This document shows positions 13,735 through 24,643 of a stretch of 64,000 bases of DNA, in pieces (position 1 is the first letter of the stretch; each line of letters begins with the position of its first letter). Position numbers and translations under genes: made by a program. The notes beneath the pieces are model-generated. The model did no database searches and was not told where the DNA came from. It saw only the letters and a list, made by a program, of their open reading frames with translations. This DNA comes from Ceratodon purpureus. Its lineage: Eukaryota > Streptophyta > Bryopsida > Pseudoditrichales > Ditrichaceae. The stretch spans positions 4,950,820 through 5,014,819 of the forward strand of contig CM026428.1 of assembly GCA_014871385.1 (NCBI GenBank), written 5' to 3'.

Positions 13735-14060
13735 AATTCAAAATCAGAAAAATGGGATCCACTATTAATAGAATATGATCTAAAATTAGAAAACATGATC
13801 CAAAATTGGAAAAATTGGACCTACAATTAGAAAAGTATAATTTTAAATTGGAAAATTGAATCCAAAATCAGAAAAAGTTTAATCCAGAACAATGAAAGTT
13901 GGATCCAAATTCGTGAACTACGTTCTAAAATTAGGAAAAGGATCCAAAATCAAAAAACTTGAATCCAAAATTACGAAAGTTAGATGTAAATTAGAAAATA
14001 TAATGTAAATTTAGAGAATATGAATCCCAAAAAATTGAAAAAAAATAAAAATAGAAAATA
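13735..14060. repeat. Second array of the ~20-base AT-rich minisatellite
   Basis: Roughly 15 degenerate copies of the GGATCCAAAATTAGAAAA unit also seen at 9665-10135, about 4 kb away. Confidence 0.6.
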
Positions 14061-15197
14061 GGTTACGTATTATCTAACATTGTAAAACATTCCATTAATA
14101 TTCTTGTATTTTTCATAGTATTCTACAATCCAGGACTAGTCTGTCCAACCCATGTCCTTCAAAGGTTGACATCCATGTATTTCTTGAAGCTAGACATCCA
14201 TGTATTTCTTGAGGTTAGACATCTATGTATTTCTTCATGGATTTAAATTTCTTATTCATAAATAATTCAAGTTCACAAAAATAAAAATGTGATTTGGCAA
14301 TGTTTTGAACGTCTTTCTATTGCAATTTGTTTTGAAAATGCTACATCTTTTTGATGCATTTGTAATTTGGAATATTATAGATAAAATGTGCTTCCTTGAA
14401 ACTCCAAAGAATAATCAAACTGAGTAGTGTAAACCATGTAGCCTACAAGGAGTCAAAGGTTTATTGATCCAATTTTGCAAGTTGTTAAATTAAAAAATAA
14501 AACATTTTTCTTTACTTAAAACAGTAAAATATTTCAATTCAAATGGTTAAAATTCTAAAGAAATTCCATGCATTTTTCTAATAGACTACTTTAGATCAAA
14601 TAGTTAAAGTCAAGAATAAAAACAATCTAGTTTCAGTTTTTTATGTGAACATTAGATATAGGAATTTAGAGTGTTTTTCATGGAATATAGCCAAAGAATT
14701 TTTAGAGGTAAAAAAAATTCATGATTGAGAAATTTAACATAATAGAAGTTGATTCATAAATTTGCTACTACACGACAAAACTCACCATTGGACTATAAAT
14801 TTGCAACTACACTAAAAGGTTCACTATTTTAGAACCATCAATTACATAATTTCTTAGAAATAGTAAAATTTAACTACTTTGGGTCCATCAAACCACATTA
14901 TCTTTGGATAACAACCAACCAATCTCAAGGTGTTTTTAGGATAATTCTAGATTCATTTTTCTATGCTTAATTTACATGTGCCTATATGGTTGAGCCCATT
15001 GGTAATACCATAATAAGTTTATTGATAAGATAAACTAGACTAATTCCAAATACATACCTATCTCCAAACACTCTCAAATCCAGAGAATTTAATAGACAAT
15101 GTAGACAAGAATGTACAAGTGCCAAACATAAAGTCTATATTCCTTGAAATATGTATATCTATAGTAACCATCTTAAAGATTCATCACACATTCATAT
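14061..15197. other. Intergenic, nothing recognised
   Basis: AT-rich DNA with one short local direct repeat near 14165-14235 (CATCCATGTATTTCTTGA, about three times). No supportable gene. Confidence 0.45.
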
Positions 15198-15558
15198 GGG
15201 GGAAGTACGGTAAAGTGGACTTCAAAGTGACACATGTGATCATTATGAAGTGATTATGAAGTGTGCTGTTTTTCAAAGCTCAAAGCTAATTTTGAGCATT
15301 TTGGTGTAGTTTCTGAGCATTTTTAAGGTGTCGAAGGTTATCTCACATGCGTCTACAAAGCCTTCGAACAATAACTTTAAAGTGTTTACATTGCGCGAAA
15401 CTTTTTTAAGTTGTAGGAAGACAAGTTGAGAATCTATATTATCCAAAAAAATTGAACTCGAGCACATCTTTCCATTACTTTTGTGCAATTTTTGCAAAAA
15501 GGCTGAAATTGACATTTAGATCAGCACTTTTTTGGTCCACTTTATTGTGTTTCCCCCC
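15198..15558. mobile_element. GGGGGG-ended MITE, copy 1 (short form, 361 bases)
   Basis: Inverted termini: GGGGGAAGTACGGTAAAGTGG on the left against CCACTTTATTGTGTTTCCCCCC on the right. The interior (TTTTGAGCATTTTGGTGTAG near 15292) is shared with longer copies. Its right half, reverse-complemented, reappears inside the composite copy at 32959-34347. The ends are diverged and no exact target duplication is visible, so this is an older copy. Confidence 0.65.
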
Positions 15559-15860
15559 ATGGTGTCTAGAAAATATACCACAAAATGCATTAAAATAATC
15601 TTTTACATGCAAATGGAATTTAATAGAAAACAATCACTTGTTGTTTTAACAGATAATTTTGAGTATAATTTTAAGAATTTTATAAAAATGAAATTTGCAA
15701 TTTTTTTTTGTAAATTGTTACCTCATTTTTGACGTTGGAAATGACATCATCCACTTTCATGAGGATGAAATTAGCAATTTAGTTTTTCTTGTATTTTACA
15801 TCTTATTTTATTTTACATTTTTTTGAAGATAAAAATTCATGTGTCTATTTTTTGAATCAT

Positions 15861-16594
15861 GGGGGGAGCACAATAAAGTGTACCATAAAGTGCAACATGT
15901 GACAGCTAATAAGTGAATATGAAGTGTGCTGTTTTTGAAGGCTCAAAGCTGATTTTGAGGATTTTGGTGTAGTTTTGAGCATTTTAGTCACTTTCTAGGG
16001 TATCGCAAGGTATCTTACACACATCTTCGTAAAAAGAACATCCTCAATTGAAACTAAATTTGACCCCAAATTCTAAATCATGAAAATGAACTTCTCCAAA
16101 GTCTTGATTTCTTCATTTGGGCCCTCTATTGTCTTTAGATGATGTTTTTTTCAATTTAAAAAACAATGCGGTGAAAAAAAAGTGACCAAAAGTATCGCGG
16201 AAAAGACCCTCTTAAAAAGCATCCTTGCGATACTTTTGGAACCCTAAATCAATCAATGAGTATATGGATTGACTATTTTAGAATACCTCTTAAACATACG
16301 GAGGGCCCCGCAAAATTAAAAGTGATTTCGGACAAAACCCTAAACTGTTTTGTTCACTTTTCCAACTGAGGCCATTCACTTTGCCCGAGTTCGACGTCTC
16401 CGTTTTCCATTGTAAACTCAATGTCTTCTACCGCAACTTTCGGAAGTTGAAGAAGATCAAGTCTACTTTCCGTATCCCAAACTTAATCTTACATAGACAT
16501 AACGTAGATCCCACTTTCTCTAGTGTTTACGGAAGGGGCTGGAATTGGGAAATAGTTAAACACTTTTTTGGTACACTTTATTGTGCTTCCTCCC
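15861..16594. mobile_element. GGGGGG-ended MITE, copy 2 (734 bases)
   Basis: Inverted ends GGGGGGAGCACAATAAAGTG and CACTTTATTGTGCTTCCTCCC, flanked by a perfect 4-base duplication TCAT (15857-15860 and 16595-16598). The body has no meaningful open frame. Same family and length class as the copies at 29017 and 34417. Confidence 0.8.
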
Positions 16595-16766
16595 TCATTT
16601 TACATAAAATTTCAATCCATTTTTTTAATTCTAAAATGTGAAGTTGTCCATTCTAAAATGGCAAAGCTTGTATTCTTTGGAAATTTAATAAAGATAAGAT
16701 TTCAACTTTTTTGAAGAATTTTAAAGAAAACTTATTTTTGAAGTTTAAATATTACGATCTTGCAAT

Positions 16767-16800
16767 CATTAGGGGAAAAATCAGATCTCCAACGGGCCTT
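16767..16800 (+). repeat. Left terminal inverted repeat of the 11 kb element
   Basis: CATTAGG, a partly matching spacer, then an exact 15-base block TCTCCAACGGGCCTT. Pairs with 27825-27858. Just inside, CAGCCC/GGGCTG (16807-16827) forms a small hairpin. Confidence 0.7.
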
Positions 16801-17657
16801 GTATGACAGCCCGGATTAGGTGGGCTGCCTGCCCAAAAACCCCTCTGTCGCTGTCAGCAGGGGTCTGAAACGCTGCCCGAAGCGGCCTTTTGGAGACGGA
16901 CGGGAGTTGCGTGGCTGGGTTTTGCCTCGTTGGCGAGAGGGCGTGGACGGTGGTTGTTGAGCGCCAAGGAGTGGAATTTATTGCTCGGCGATTAATGAAC
17001 TGCCTCGATCCGTTGCCTCGATCCACAGATTGTTCGAGTTGTTGCCACAACGGTCTGGGCGCGATGGCACCACCGGCTCTAGAGTCTACGCCGTTCAGCA
17101 CCAAGAAAACGAAGCGCCCTGTTCTGCTTCAAGCAAGTCGTTGTTGGCACTGTGGGAGGCAGAATCGTATGTGATTTGCTCCAAAGATTCCGAGTGGCGA
17201 TGGCGCCCCAGATCGGAGGAGCAAAATTGGGATGGCAATTCATTTCTTGGCAGCGTCCGCTGGCAGCGACGGCGGCGAGGGGTTGTTCTCAGTCGGCGAC
17301 CAAGGTTTCAACGAAGAGATGAAAACTGATGTACTTGAAGGGAAGGTAAGTTAACCTAATTCGATAAACCTTTGTGGGGTGTTCAGGGGCTAGTGGGTTT
17401 TTGAGCAATTTGAATTTCGATTTCATTAGCCCTTGCTGCCACAACGGCATAAGGCAATGTAGGTTTCGTGGTCGACAGCGCTTGTAGATGCCACGCAAGT
17501 CTATCGAATTAGGTTCGGAGTATTTGAGGTTGTGAATTTAGTTTTTCATTGGGTGTAGGAGGTGTCCCAAGATCATAACAAGTTCTCTCGAATAACAACA
17601 AATCACCAAGTGTGACCAGGGGAGATTCAATCAAGATTACCGACTATCAGGTCCACG
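16801..17657. promoter_or_regulatory. Left subterminal region / leader of the transposase-like gene
   Basis: About 0.86 kb between the left end and the first ATG of the transposase-like gene. Carries several TGGCAGC-type motifs (GCTGTCAGC near 16850, TTGGCAGC near 17248, CTGGCAGC near 17260). Open frames here are short and unrelated to anything recognised. Likely promoter and transposase-binding DNA, by analogy with subterminal repeats of plant transposons. Confidence 0.35.
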
Positions 17658-20600
17658 ATGGCAGCAAGGGCTGAACGAAGCAATCAGTACATTCCCCACT
17701 TTGCACTGGACACACGCTATGCCGCGGTCATGAGACGAGGTTCTACGCAAGTGGAGCTGTGCATGAGGAGCTCGTTTCCAACACGGAGGTTGCGTGGAGA
17801 CACGAACATTGACTTGTGGATCAATGGAGACATTTACCCTGTTGATCCAATGACAGGGAAGCCACCTCCAATCAAGTCGCTAAAAGAGTTCGTTGAATTC
17901 ATATGTCATGGAGAGCAGGGTCTTCGCGGATATACACACAGGCTGTTGGATCATTGTGTACATGGTCCTACACAGGAAGAGACGTGGATCCACTTGGCAC
18001 AGTTGAGCGAAGAAGTGCTTCAGCTTAGAGGCGAAGCTCTGGCCAGCAACTCAAGGGCAGCCCAAGATGTCCAATTGGGGAGAATGCGTTGCCTTGAGTT
18101 AGAGAAAACATGCACGGATTTGCAAGCTGAATTACAGGCTGTCCGTGATTGCCATGCCCAAAGGGTGGAGCAATTGGAGCGCCATGTGCGGGGCCTCCAA
18201 GAAGACGTTGACCGCTGCCAGCGGAGGGCCAGCTTCGAGAAGGAGACCCCATGGGGAGGCGAAATAGGAGGAGGGCTCTCAGAGGGATTCACGAGTTAAA
18301 ACCTGGATCAGGTGGATCAAAAGCAAGAGTGAAGCTTGTGCGGACAGTGCTGCAACCAGATGTGGTGCAGTTTGTTGTCGAAAGGAACCGAGAGAACCGG
18401 AAGTGCTCTCGACTTCGGGGGGATAAAGAGTCCCAAAATAGGACTGCAGTAGCACTAGCTCGAATTTTGTCACGGCATGAAGGTGTAGCGCTCGCTTCTC
18501 AGCCTGCAATGGCACATGTTCAGTCAGATATTGCGAAAAATGTGCTCAAATCGATTGGTAAGAGTATTGGACCGGACAAAATTCTTGCTGCTTGCGACCA
18601 GGCAGGGGTTTCCCATCGGGGATATGGTGCTCTCTACAAATCTGTGAAGGCTCCCATTGCTGGTCTGAACAAAGGAGTCTCCGGGAGTATTTTGCCGAGC
18701 CCCTATTACGTGAAACTGCTTCGGCAGGAGTTAAATGCAAACCTGCCACAGTATATTGGCGAATACTACCATGCTGAAGGTCGACTTACGCTGCCAGCAA
18801 GTTCTAAGAAGAACAAGAAGTCCGAGGACATGGTAAAGGAAGTCGTTTTGACTGAGAAGAATTCCCTATTCACAGACCTTGAGGTGGTCCAAAGGAGCAT
18901 GGTGATCTTCTACGGCATTACGGAAGAAGGTAACGTAATCACCTCAGACTGTTGTTTTCAGAGTTTGCTGTTAGCAGGGTTATTTATCAATTAACTGTGA
19001 CTTACACATCCACTCGCCATATTTCCACAGAGTTAAGAGGGGCACCGCTGGTATTTATCATGAAATTGGATGAGACCGAGATTGTCAATGGCAAGAAGTT
19101 TGAACGGGTCAGCATCACATTGATGAATAGGGCGCTCGACCCAGACATTCAGAGGAACCATGCCCTGTTTTTCTTAGTCCAGTCGGAGCAGGAAATCTGG
19201 CCAGTGGCAACCTTTCAAGTGGAAAAAGAGTCCTACGAAGTTCTGTCGTGGATATTTGGGAAATCCAAATTTCCATCTGTGATTGCAGCACAGTCCAGTG
19301 GCGAGAAACTCACGGTCCCTGAAGTTGGAGAATTCCATGTGGAGTGGCATCTCGCTGTGGACATGAAGACGATCAAGTGTATGTACGGGCTTCAGTCGGG
19401 GCCGTCGTGTGCGATGAACTGCATATACTGCGAGCAGAAGAGGGCTAAGCCTACCATAGGGACATCAAGCCAGGCGAGTGCTGCCATCAGAAAACGTGGG
19501 AAACCGAACTGGGTGGGGGGACTGTTTGCCAACTCTGTGGAGCCAGAACCATGTGACATGCGTGCACATACAAGGTGGAGGCCTATCTTGCCAATTCCGT
19601 TGCAAAGAGTGCACATTTGTACACTTCACGCCCTAATTCGCCTAGCGGAGAAGATTGTGCATCAACACATCATTTATGTCTGGAACATACAAGATCAAAG
19701 ACTGAGGGCTACAGCCATAGAGCAAATGGAGAAGTCCTTGTCAGCTATCGGGGCTCACGGTGGCAACGTGGAGATTAGAAAGGATCCGAAACTGAGTGGC
19801 AGCACAGGGAATGTGCCACAGAAGCCATCTTTCAATGGGGTTGTTGCTAGCAGACTATTTAAACCAAGCGTATGGTCTGGAAACGACAAGGCCTGGAAAG
19901 ACATATGTCAAGCAGAGAGCAATAATAGTGGCGGCGGTGCACATCGTAGGGCAAGGGCTGCTATGTGGCAAGCCTTTGAAGAGGTTCTACCATATTTCAG
20001 CGGCTTGGTGCTGACAGCAGAACAATGACTCCAGTTCAAAGGGAAGATAGAAACGTGGGGGAGAACATTTTTGGAGGCCTTTGGAGAGGAGCATGTGTCG
20101 CACTACATGGTGAGTTATATAAACAAAGTTTGGGATGAATTAGGGGTTGATGGCTGACCTCACTTTCGTCAATTCTCTATCCAAGACTAACCTTGGAGTG
20201 GCTGTTGACAGCATGTAATTGTCAGGCATGGCAGTTGGTTTGTGGAGGAATACGATAGTCTGGCCGTATGGAGTTGCCAGGGTATGGAGAAATCCCATCA
20301 TCAAGCGAAGGCAGCGAATCAAGCGCATACAGCTTACGGTGGTGGCAAAGAGCGCATCAGTGTTATTTTGCAACAATTCCAACATTGATACCGAAATATA
20401 CAGCATCGGTATAAGAAGAAATTAGAGTGCACCAGGGTTCTCAATACCCCGGATGATGAGGCCCGCATGGAGGCTACACGTAGAAGGCGAGAACAGTGGC
20501 ATCGATCAAATGCTGCCAGGGCTTTGGAGAATTGGCGGTCAAGGCGACGGCGTGTTGGCAAAGCTTGGGTGTGTGATAACACCGTTGGAGGTGATGGAGC

Positions 20601-20751
20601 CAACAATGATCAAGCAAGAGGATCTGCCAACGAAGATGACCCCGGGGAGGAGGGCAACAATGTGGATCTTGAGGAAGGACGCAACTCAACTGACGGTGAC
20701 GACGCTGGCAACAACGTGGACAGCGATGACGCTGACAACGAGCCTGTATGA
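17658..20751 (+). pseudogene. DDE transposase-like gene, frameshifted with two nonsense codons
   Basis: Reads as one protein of about 960 residues in pieces: 17658-about 18240 (coiled-coil-rich N-terminus), a shift consistent with a 1-base loss, about 18245-18929, intron 18930-19030 (phase 1), 19031-20109, intron 20110-20211 (phase 0), 20212-20751 (acidic C-tail). Stop codons at 20026-20028 and 20386-20388 lie inside otherwise continuous similarity. Core features: LDET (Asp codon 19069), VEWHLAVDMK (Asp 19360), a Cys-x3-Cys-x2-Cys knuckle (19408-19431), a TLHALIRL helix (19621) and WSCQGMEKSHH (Glu 20287). This order of acidic residues with a zinc knuckle between them recalls RAG1/Transib and a large family of uncharacterised cnidarian transposase-like proteins. 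Where those have Asp before TLH, this copy has Cys (19618-19620). Presumed role: cutting and joining of element ends in the nucleus. Superfamily uncertain. Confidence 0.6.
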
Positions 20752-21958
20752 ATTGAGTACAATGCGTTCTAAACTCATTGGATGGACATCTATAATGTAG
20801 CAAGTTTTTTTTTTTTTTTTTTTTTTTTTTGATCGGAGTAGACAGTGGTTCTTCTTTAACATGTTTTTTGGTTTCATTCTAGAATAGCCATTTACGGATA
20901 GATTTATCAAAAAATGAGGATTTTTTCGAGCAATTCTCTAAAATGGCTATGCATTGCTATGTTAATCTCGATAATTATTCAAGAGGCACCCATTGAGAAG
21001 GTAGTAACTCCACTGACGGAGAGGTCGCTGGCAGCAAAGAGGATAGTGACGACGCGAGCAATGGCCGTGTGTGATTTGAGAGCTCTGTGTCTTAGTAATT
21101 AATTTGTAGCTATGTAGAATGTGGCTGCCAACAATGTTCTTTTTTTTATTGGGTTAGACCATGGTTCTCCCTTAAACTTGTTTTGTGGATAACTCACGAT
21201 AGTGCCCACTCCATGCAATTAGTAATCTCCTTAATTAATGGGTCTTAGTAATCATATGTACCGGTCCCACTAAAATTAAGATTTTAATTTCTGAGATGAT
21301 TTTCTAAGTACCCACAACAAATGGGGATGTGCGGTTTAGGGCCATGGCAATGATTTCCATGGAGTGGCAATTAAGGGGGATATGAGAGCTTCCCACCAAC
21401 TCCGTAACCTCCCTTCATTAAACTGTACTTGAGACCCTGAACCCCCCTAACCAAGGACGCACAGGTGGTTGACTCCAGCACGGGTTCCCCTCTCAGTTCT
21501 TCTCTTCTTCCCACACGCCGCACGTGGTTGACTCCAGCACAAGTCCGCGCCTTCTTGCTGTCGAGGCCGCTCCCCTTGCTTCCAGCAAGCGCGCGAGCTT
21601 TACTTCGTTTTTCAATTGGAGTTGTGGGTGCCGGGGAGAGACCGTGGACACGAAGGAGGGCGTCTTCGTGCCGTTGCTGATCGGGAGCACGTGACGCCGA
21701 GGGCAGCAGCCGAGGAGTCTAAGAAACCGTTCGAGGTTGCGGAGTGCAGCTCGAAGGAGCTGCAGCGTGCGGCGCGGGCCGTGGAGGAGGGGGCAGCGGA
21801 GCTCGGGCGCAAGGGACTATCTTGACTAAGCTGCAAGGAGCTGAAGAGGGAGCTCCATTGCACGCTCGCTCAGGCGCAAGGAGCTGCGGAGGCGCAAGGG
21901 GTAGCGAAGAGCTGCGAGGAGCTGCGGAGGCGCAAGGGGCGCGAGGAGGCTCAAGGGG
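20752..21958. other. Non-coding spacer inside the 11 kb element
   Basis: Follows the transposase-like gene. Contains a 26-base T run at 20805-20830 and TGGCAGC near 21030. Small open frames look random. From about 21470 the DNA becomes G+C rich, grading into the tandem repeat. Confidence 0.45.
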
Positions 21959-22144
21959 CTGCGGGGGTGCAAGGGGTTGCGGAGGCGAGCTGCGGAGGGC
22001 AGCTGCAGAGGCGCAAGGGGCTGCGGGGGTGCAAGGGGCTGCGGAGGCGAGCTGCGGAGGGCAGCTGCGGAGGCGCAAGGGGCTGCGGGGGTGCAAGGGG
22101 CTGCGGAGGCGAGCTGCGGAGGGCAGCTGCGGAGGCGCAAGGGA
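21959..22144 (+). repeat. 62-base GC-rich tandem repeat, three units
   Basis: Three near-identical copies start at 21959, 22021 and 22083, each beginning CTGCGGGGGTGCAAGGGG. Diverged relatives extend to about 21840 and 22370. The period is not a multiple of three, so the long Ala/Pro/Ser- or Gly/Arg-rich readings on both strands are artefacts. Lies just upstream of the RING-type gene and may act as promoter or structural DNA of the element. Confidence 0.75.
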
Positions 22145-22607
22145 GGAGCGGAGGAGGCGCGCAGGGGCGAGTTGCGGAGGAGCAAAGTCGTAGCAGAGGT
22201 GCCGCGAGGCGCAAGGAGCGGAGCTGCAGACGCGCAAGGGGCGAGTCGCGGAGGCTGAAGAAAGGGTGAGCTGCAGAGGCGCGCAGGGGCGAGTTGTGGA
22301 GGCGAACATTTCTGGAGGCGCAAGAGACGAGCTGCGAGGCGCGAGGGGCGAGCTGGGGAGGAGCAACAACAATTCTGCTTTGGACTTTGGTGAGGTAAGC
22401 TGCTGGTTTTCAGCTCTCTCCTCCGAGCCTCCTCGCATGGTTTTTTTAATTAGCTGTTGGAGTGAATCGGCCATGGTGTATTCGGAGTAGACAGTGGTTC
22501 AGCCATGGCCGCCGGAGTCCTTAGTTCTACAGGATTTTTGGAGTGAAAATGTAACTAGTCTAATCCGCAAGAATAATACCCTGTCCGTTTCTCTCCTTTC
22601 AGCTGCC

Positions 22608-24643
22608 ATGCGCGATCCCCCAATCGTAAAACGTGTTGTTTTTGCACTACCAGCGCCAGGGATGTCGAGCCGTAGGAAGGGAAAGGCCGCAGCTTCTCGG
22701 GAGGAGGATCGCACTGAGAAGAAGGAGGCCATCGTGAAGAAGGAGGTCGTCGAGCTTGCTGACAGCAAGGAGGATGCCAACGATGTTGAGACGGGCCATG
22801 GGATGATGCGTTCGACTTGGAGGGCTTAACCCCTGCACTTCATGGACAGCTCCACCACCTCGTCCCATTTCTGCTGGGTAGGGAGGCTGCGGATTACGAT
22901 GAGGACTTCTTCGCCCGCATCTTGCAGCTCTCCAACAAGGGGTTGAAGTTCAGTGACCTCAGCAGCGAGAAGCACTGCAGGAAGAAGGACTTCATCGACA
23001 GATGGCCAGAGCGTTCTTCTGGTCGGCACTACGTTGCTGACTGTGAGGATCCGGAGGCCCACAGGAAGTACTTGGAGATGTACCGGTGGACCTATGGAGG
23101 TGACCCCGACAATTGGGCATTTGGGACCACCTTCCTTCGGGCTTGCCACCTCTACTTTGAGGAGGGCGTGGATGTCAACTTCGCCCTGAAGGCGGAGGCA
23201 ATTGTGAAGGGGCGCGAGAAGCTGCCAGGGCGTAATCCGCAGAAGTTGACACCCCCGGCCTTGAGGGAGCAGATTGAGGCCATCATCGACTTCCTCGCAG
23301 GCCACGTCCCCGGTGCTGTCAGCAAGGGCAAGGGAGGAGGGGCGGCTGCGAGCGGAGGAGCCAAGGCAGTCGGAGCCACCTCCAAGGCCATCACGGCCGC
23401 GGAGGCGAAGAAGGCAAGGGGTCCTAGATCCGTGCCCGCCCCTGTCAAGGCCGTGGTGGAGAAGAAGGCCGTGGCTGAGAAGAGGGCCGTGACGACCCCT
23501 GCTGCCGCTGCCATCAAGGTGCAGCCCTTGGTGGCAACGGATCCGAAGCAGGTCCTGGAGCAGCAGCGCCTCAAGAAGCAGTCCTTGGAGGCGGCACTTC
23601 TGAAGGTGGAGGCCAGCCGGGACCGCGTGAAGGTCGACCTTGCAACCCAGCGGGACTACATCAAGGCCGAGGAGTCCAAGCTCTACGACGACATCTTCTC
23701 CGCCCGCGAGCCGCCAAGAAGGCCGCGGCTGATGGCAACGATCAAGAGAAGAGGCGCTTTGATCAGGCGGCCCGCTTAGGCCAAGACAAGCTGGGGCTCG
23801 CAAGCAAGGCACTCCTTGAGGCCCAGGCCCGCATTGACAGGGTCTACAAGAAGTTGGAGGAGATGGAAGCCGATGAGCAGAGACGGCATGCTGAGGTCTC
23901 CGCGCTGACAGCGGAGATCTCGGCCTTGGAGTTGGCATCAGCTTTCTTGCGGCCGCAGAAGGTGTTGGCTCGTTACCCCCGGGAGTTCCAGGTGTTGCCA
24001 ATAGCCCTCAACGACCCATGCCCCTTCTGCGAGCGTTACTTCGTTGACACCTGCTGCGTGCCTTTGTTCTGCGGCTGCTTGGCACATCCTCATTGTATGT
24101 TTGAGGCAGTCTTCTCTCAAGACGCCCGATGCCGTCGATGCGAGCGGGGGATGACTGGAGGGTGGCTTGGGCAGTGGGGCTTCGACCTTGACTCCAAGGC
24201 CGCGGAGGAACTACGCCTCACGGAGGAGGTCCTTCTGGCCGAGCCCGCTTCACCACGTGCTGGCAGCAAGAGGCCCGCTGCCCCCTCAGTGGCCGCGCTT
24301 CCGTGGAAGAAGGCCAAGGGCGACCAAGGTTTGTGGCCCCTCAACCCATCTACCCATTTCTTGTTGCCTGCCTCGTTGTTACATTTACATTTTCTTCTTT
24401 TCTAACTCTTGTTTGTTGCCAGCAACTGCAGAGGATGCTCTCCCCGACTCAGACTCCCTGGCGTTCGATCCCACGCAACGCTCTCCTCAGGAGACCCAGG
24501 CAGCCCTATCTGGAGATGGGAACAAGGACTCATCCGCCACCACGCAAGGACCACCTGAAGCAGAGAAGAACGAGGACGACACCAACATGGAGGGACTGTC
24601 GAGCCTTGTTGAGGCAATTGCCACAAACGCAGCCGTGGAGTAG
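22608..24643 (+). pseudogene. Coiled-coil/RING-finger accessory gene of the element, frameshifted
   Basis: Basic, lysine-rich N-terminus (MSSRRKGKAAA at 22662, in frame with an ATG at 22608), then a globular region (22790 onward, including YRWTYGGDPDNWAFGTTFLR), an Ala/Lys-rich linker, a coiled coil (about 23540-23940) and a zinc finger at 24016-24150. The finger has Cys-x2-Cys (PCPFC), a central CGC-x2-H-x2-C (CGCLAHPHC) and a final Cys-x2-Cys (CRRC), a RING-like layout. A phase-1 intron at 24329-24422 leads to an acidic tail ending NAAVE. The frame slips near 22790 and near 23705, each consistent with loss of one base, so this copy is broken. RING fingers often give E3 ubiquitin ligase activity, but the role in this element is unknown. 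Start uncertain: CTTTCAG before 22602 may be an acceptor of an upstream exon. Confidence 0.5.

Noticed and set aside
18020-18515. Minus-strand frames in the transposase-like region
   Set aside because: Shadows of the plus-strand frames, which carry the coiled coil and the conserved core.
21719-22474. 251-codon minus-strand frame and several overlapping plus-strand frames, Ala/Pro/Ser or Gly/Arg rich
   Set aside because: Produced by a GC-rich 62-base tandem repeat whose length is not a multiple of three; all frames stay open by composition alone.
22826-24001. 391-codon minus-strand frame
   Set aside because: It is the shadow of the G+C-rich RING-type gene on the plus strand; it has no domain and low-complexity composition.
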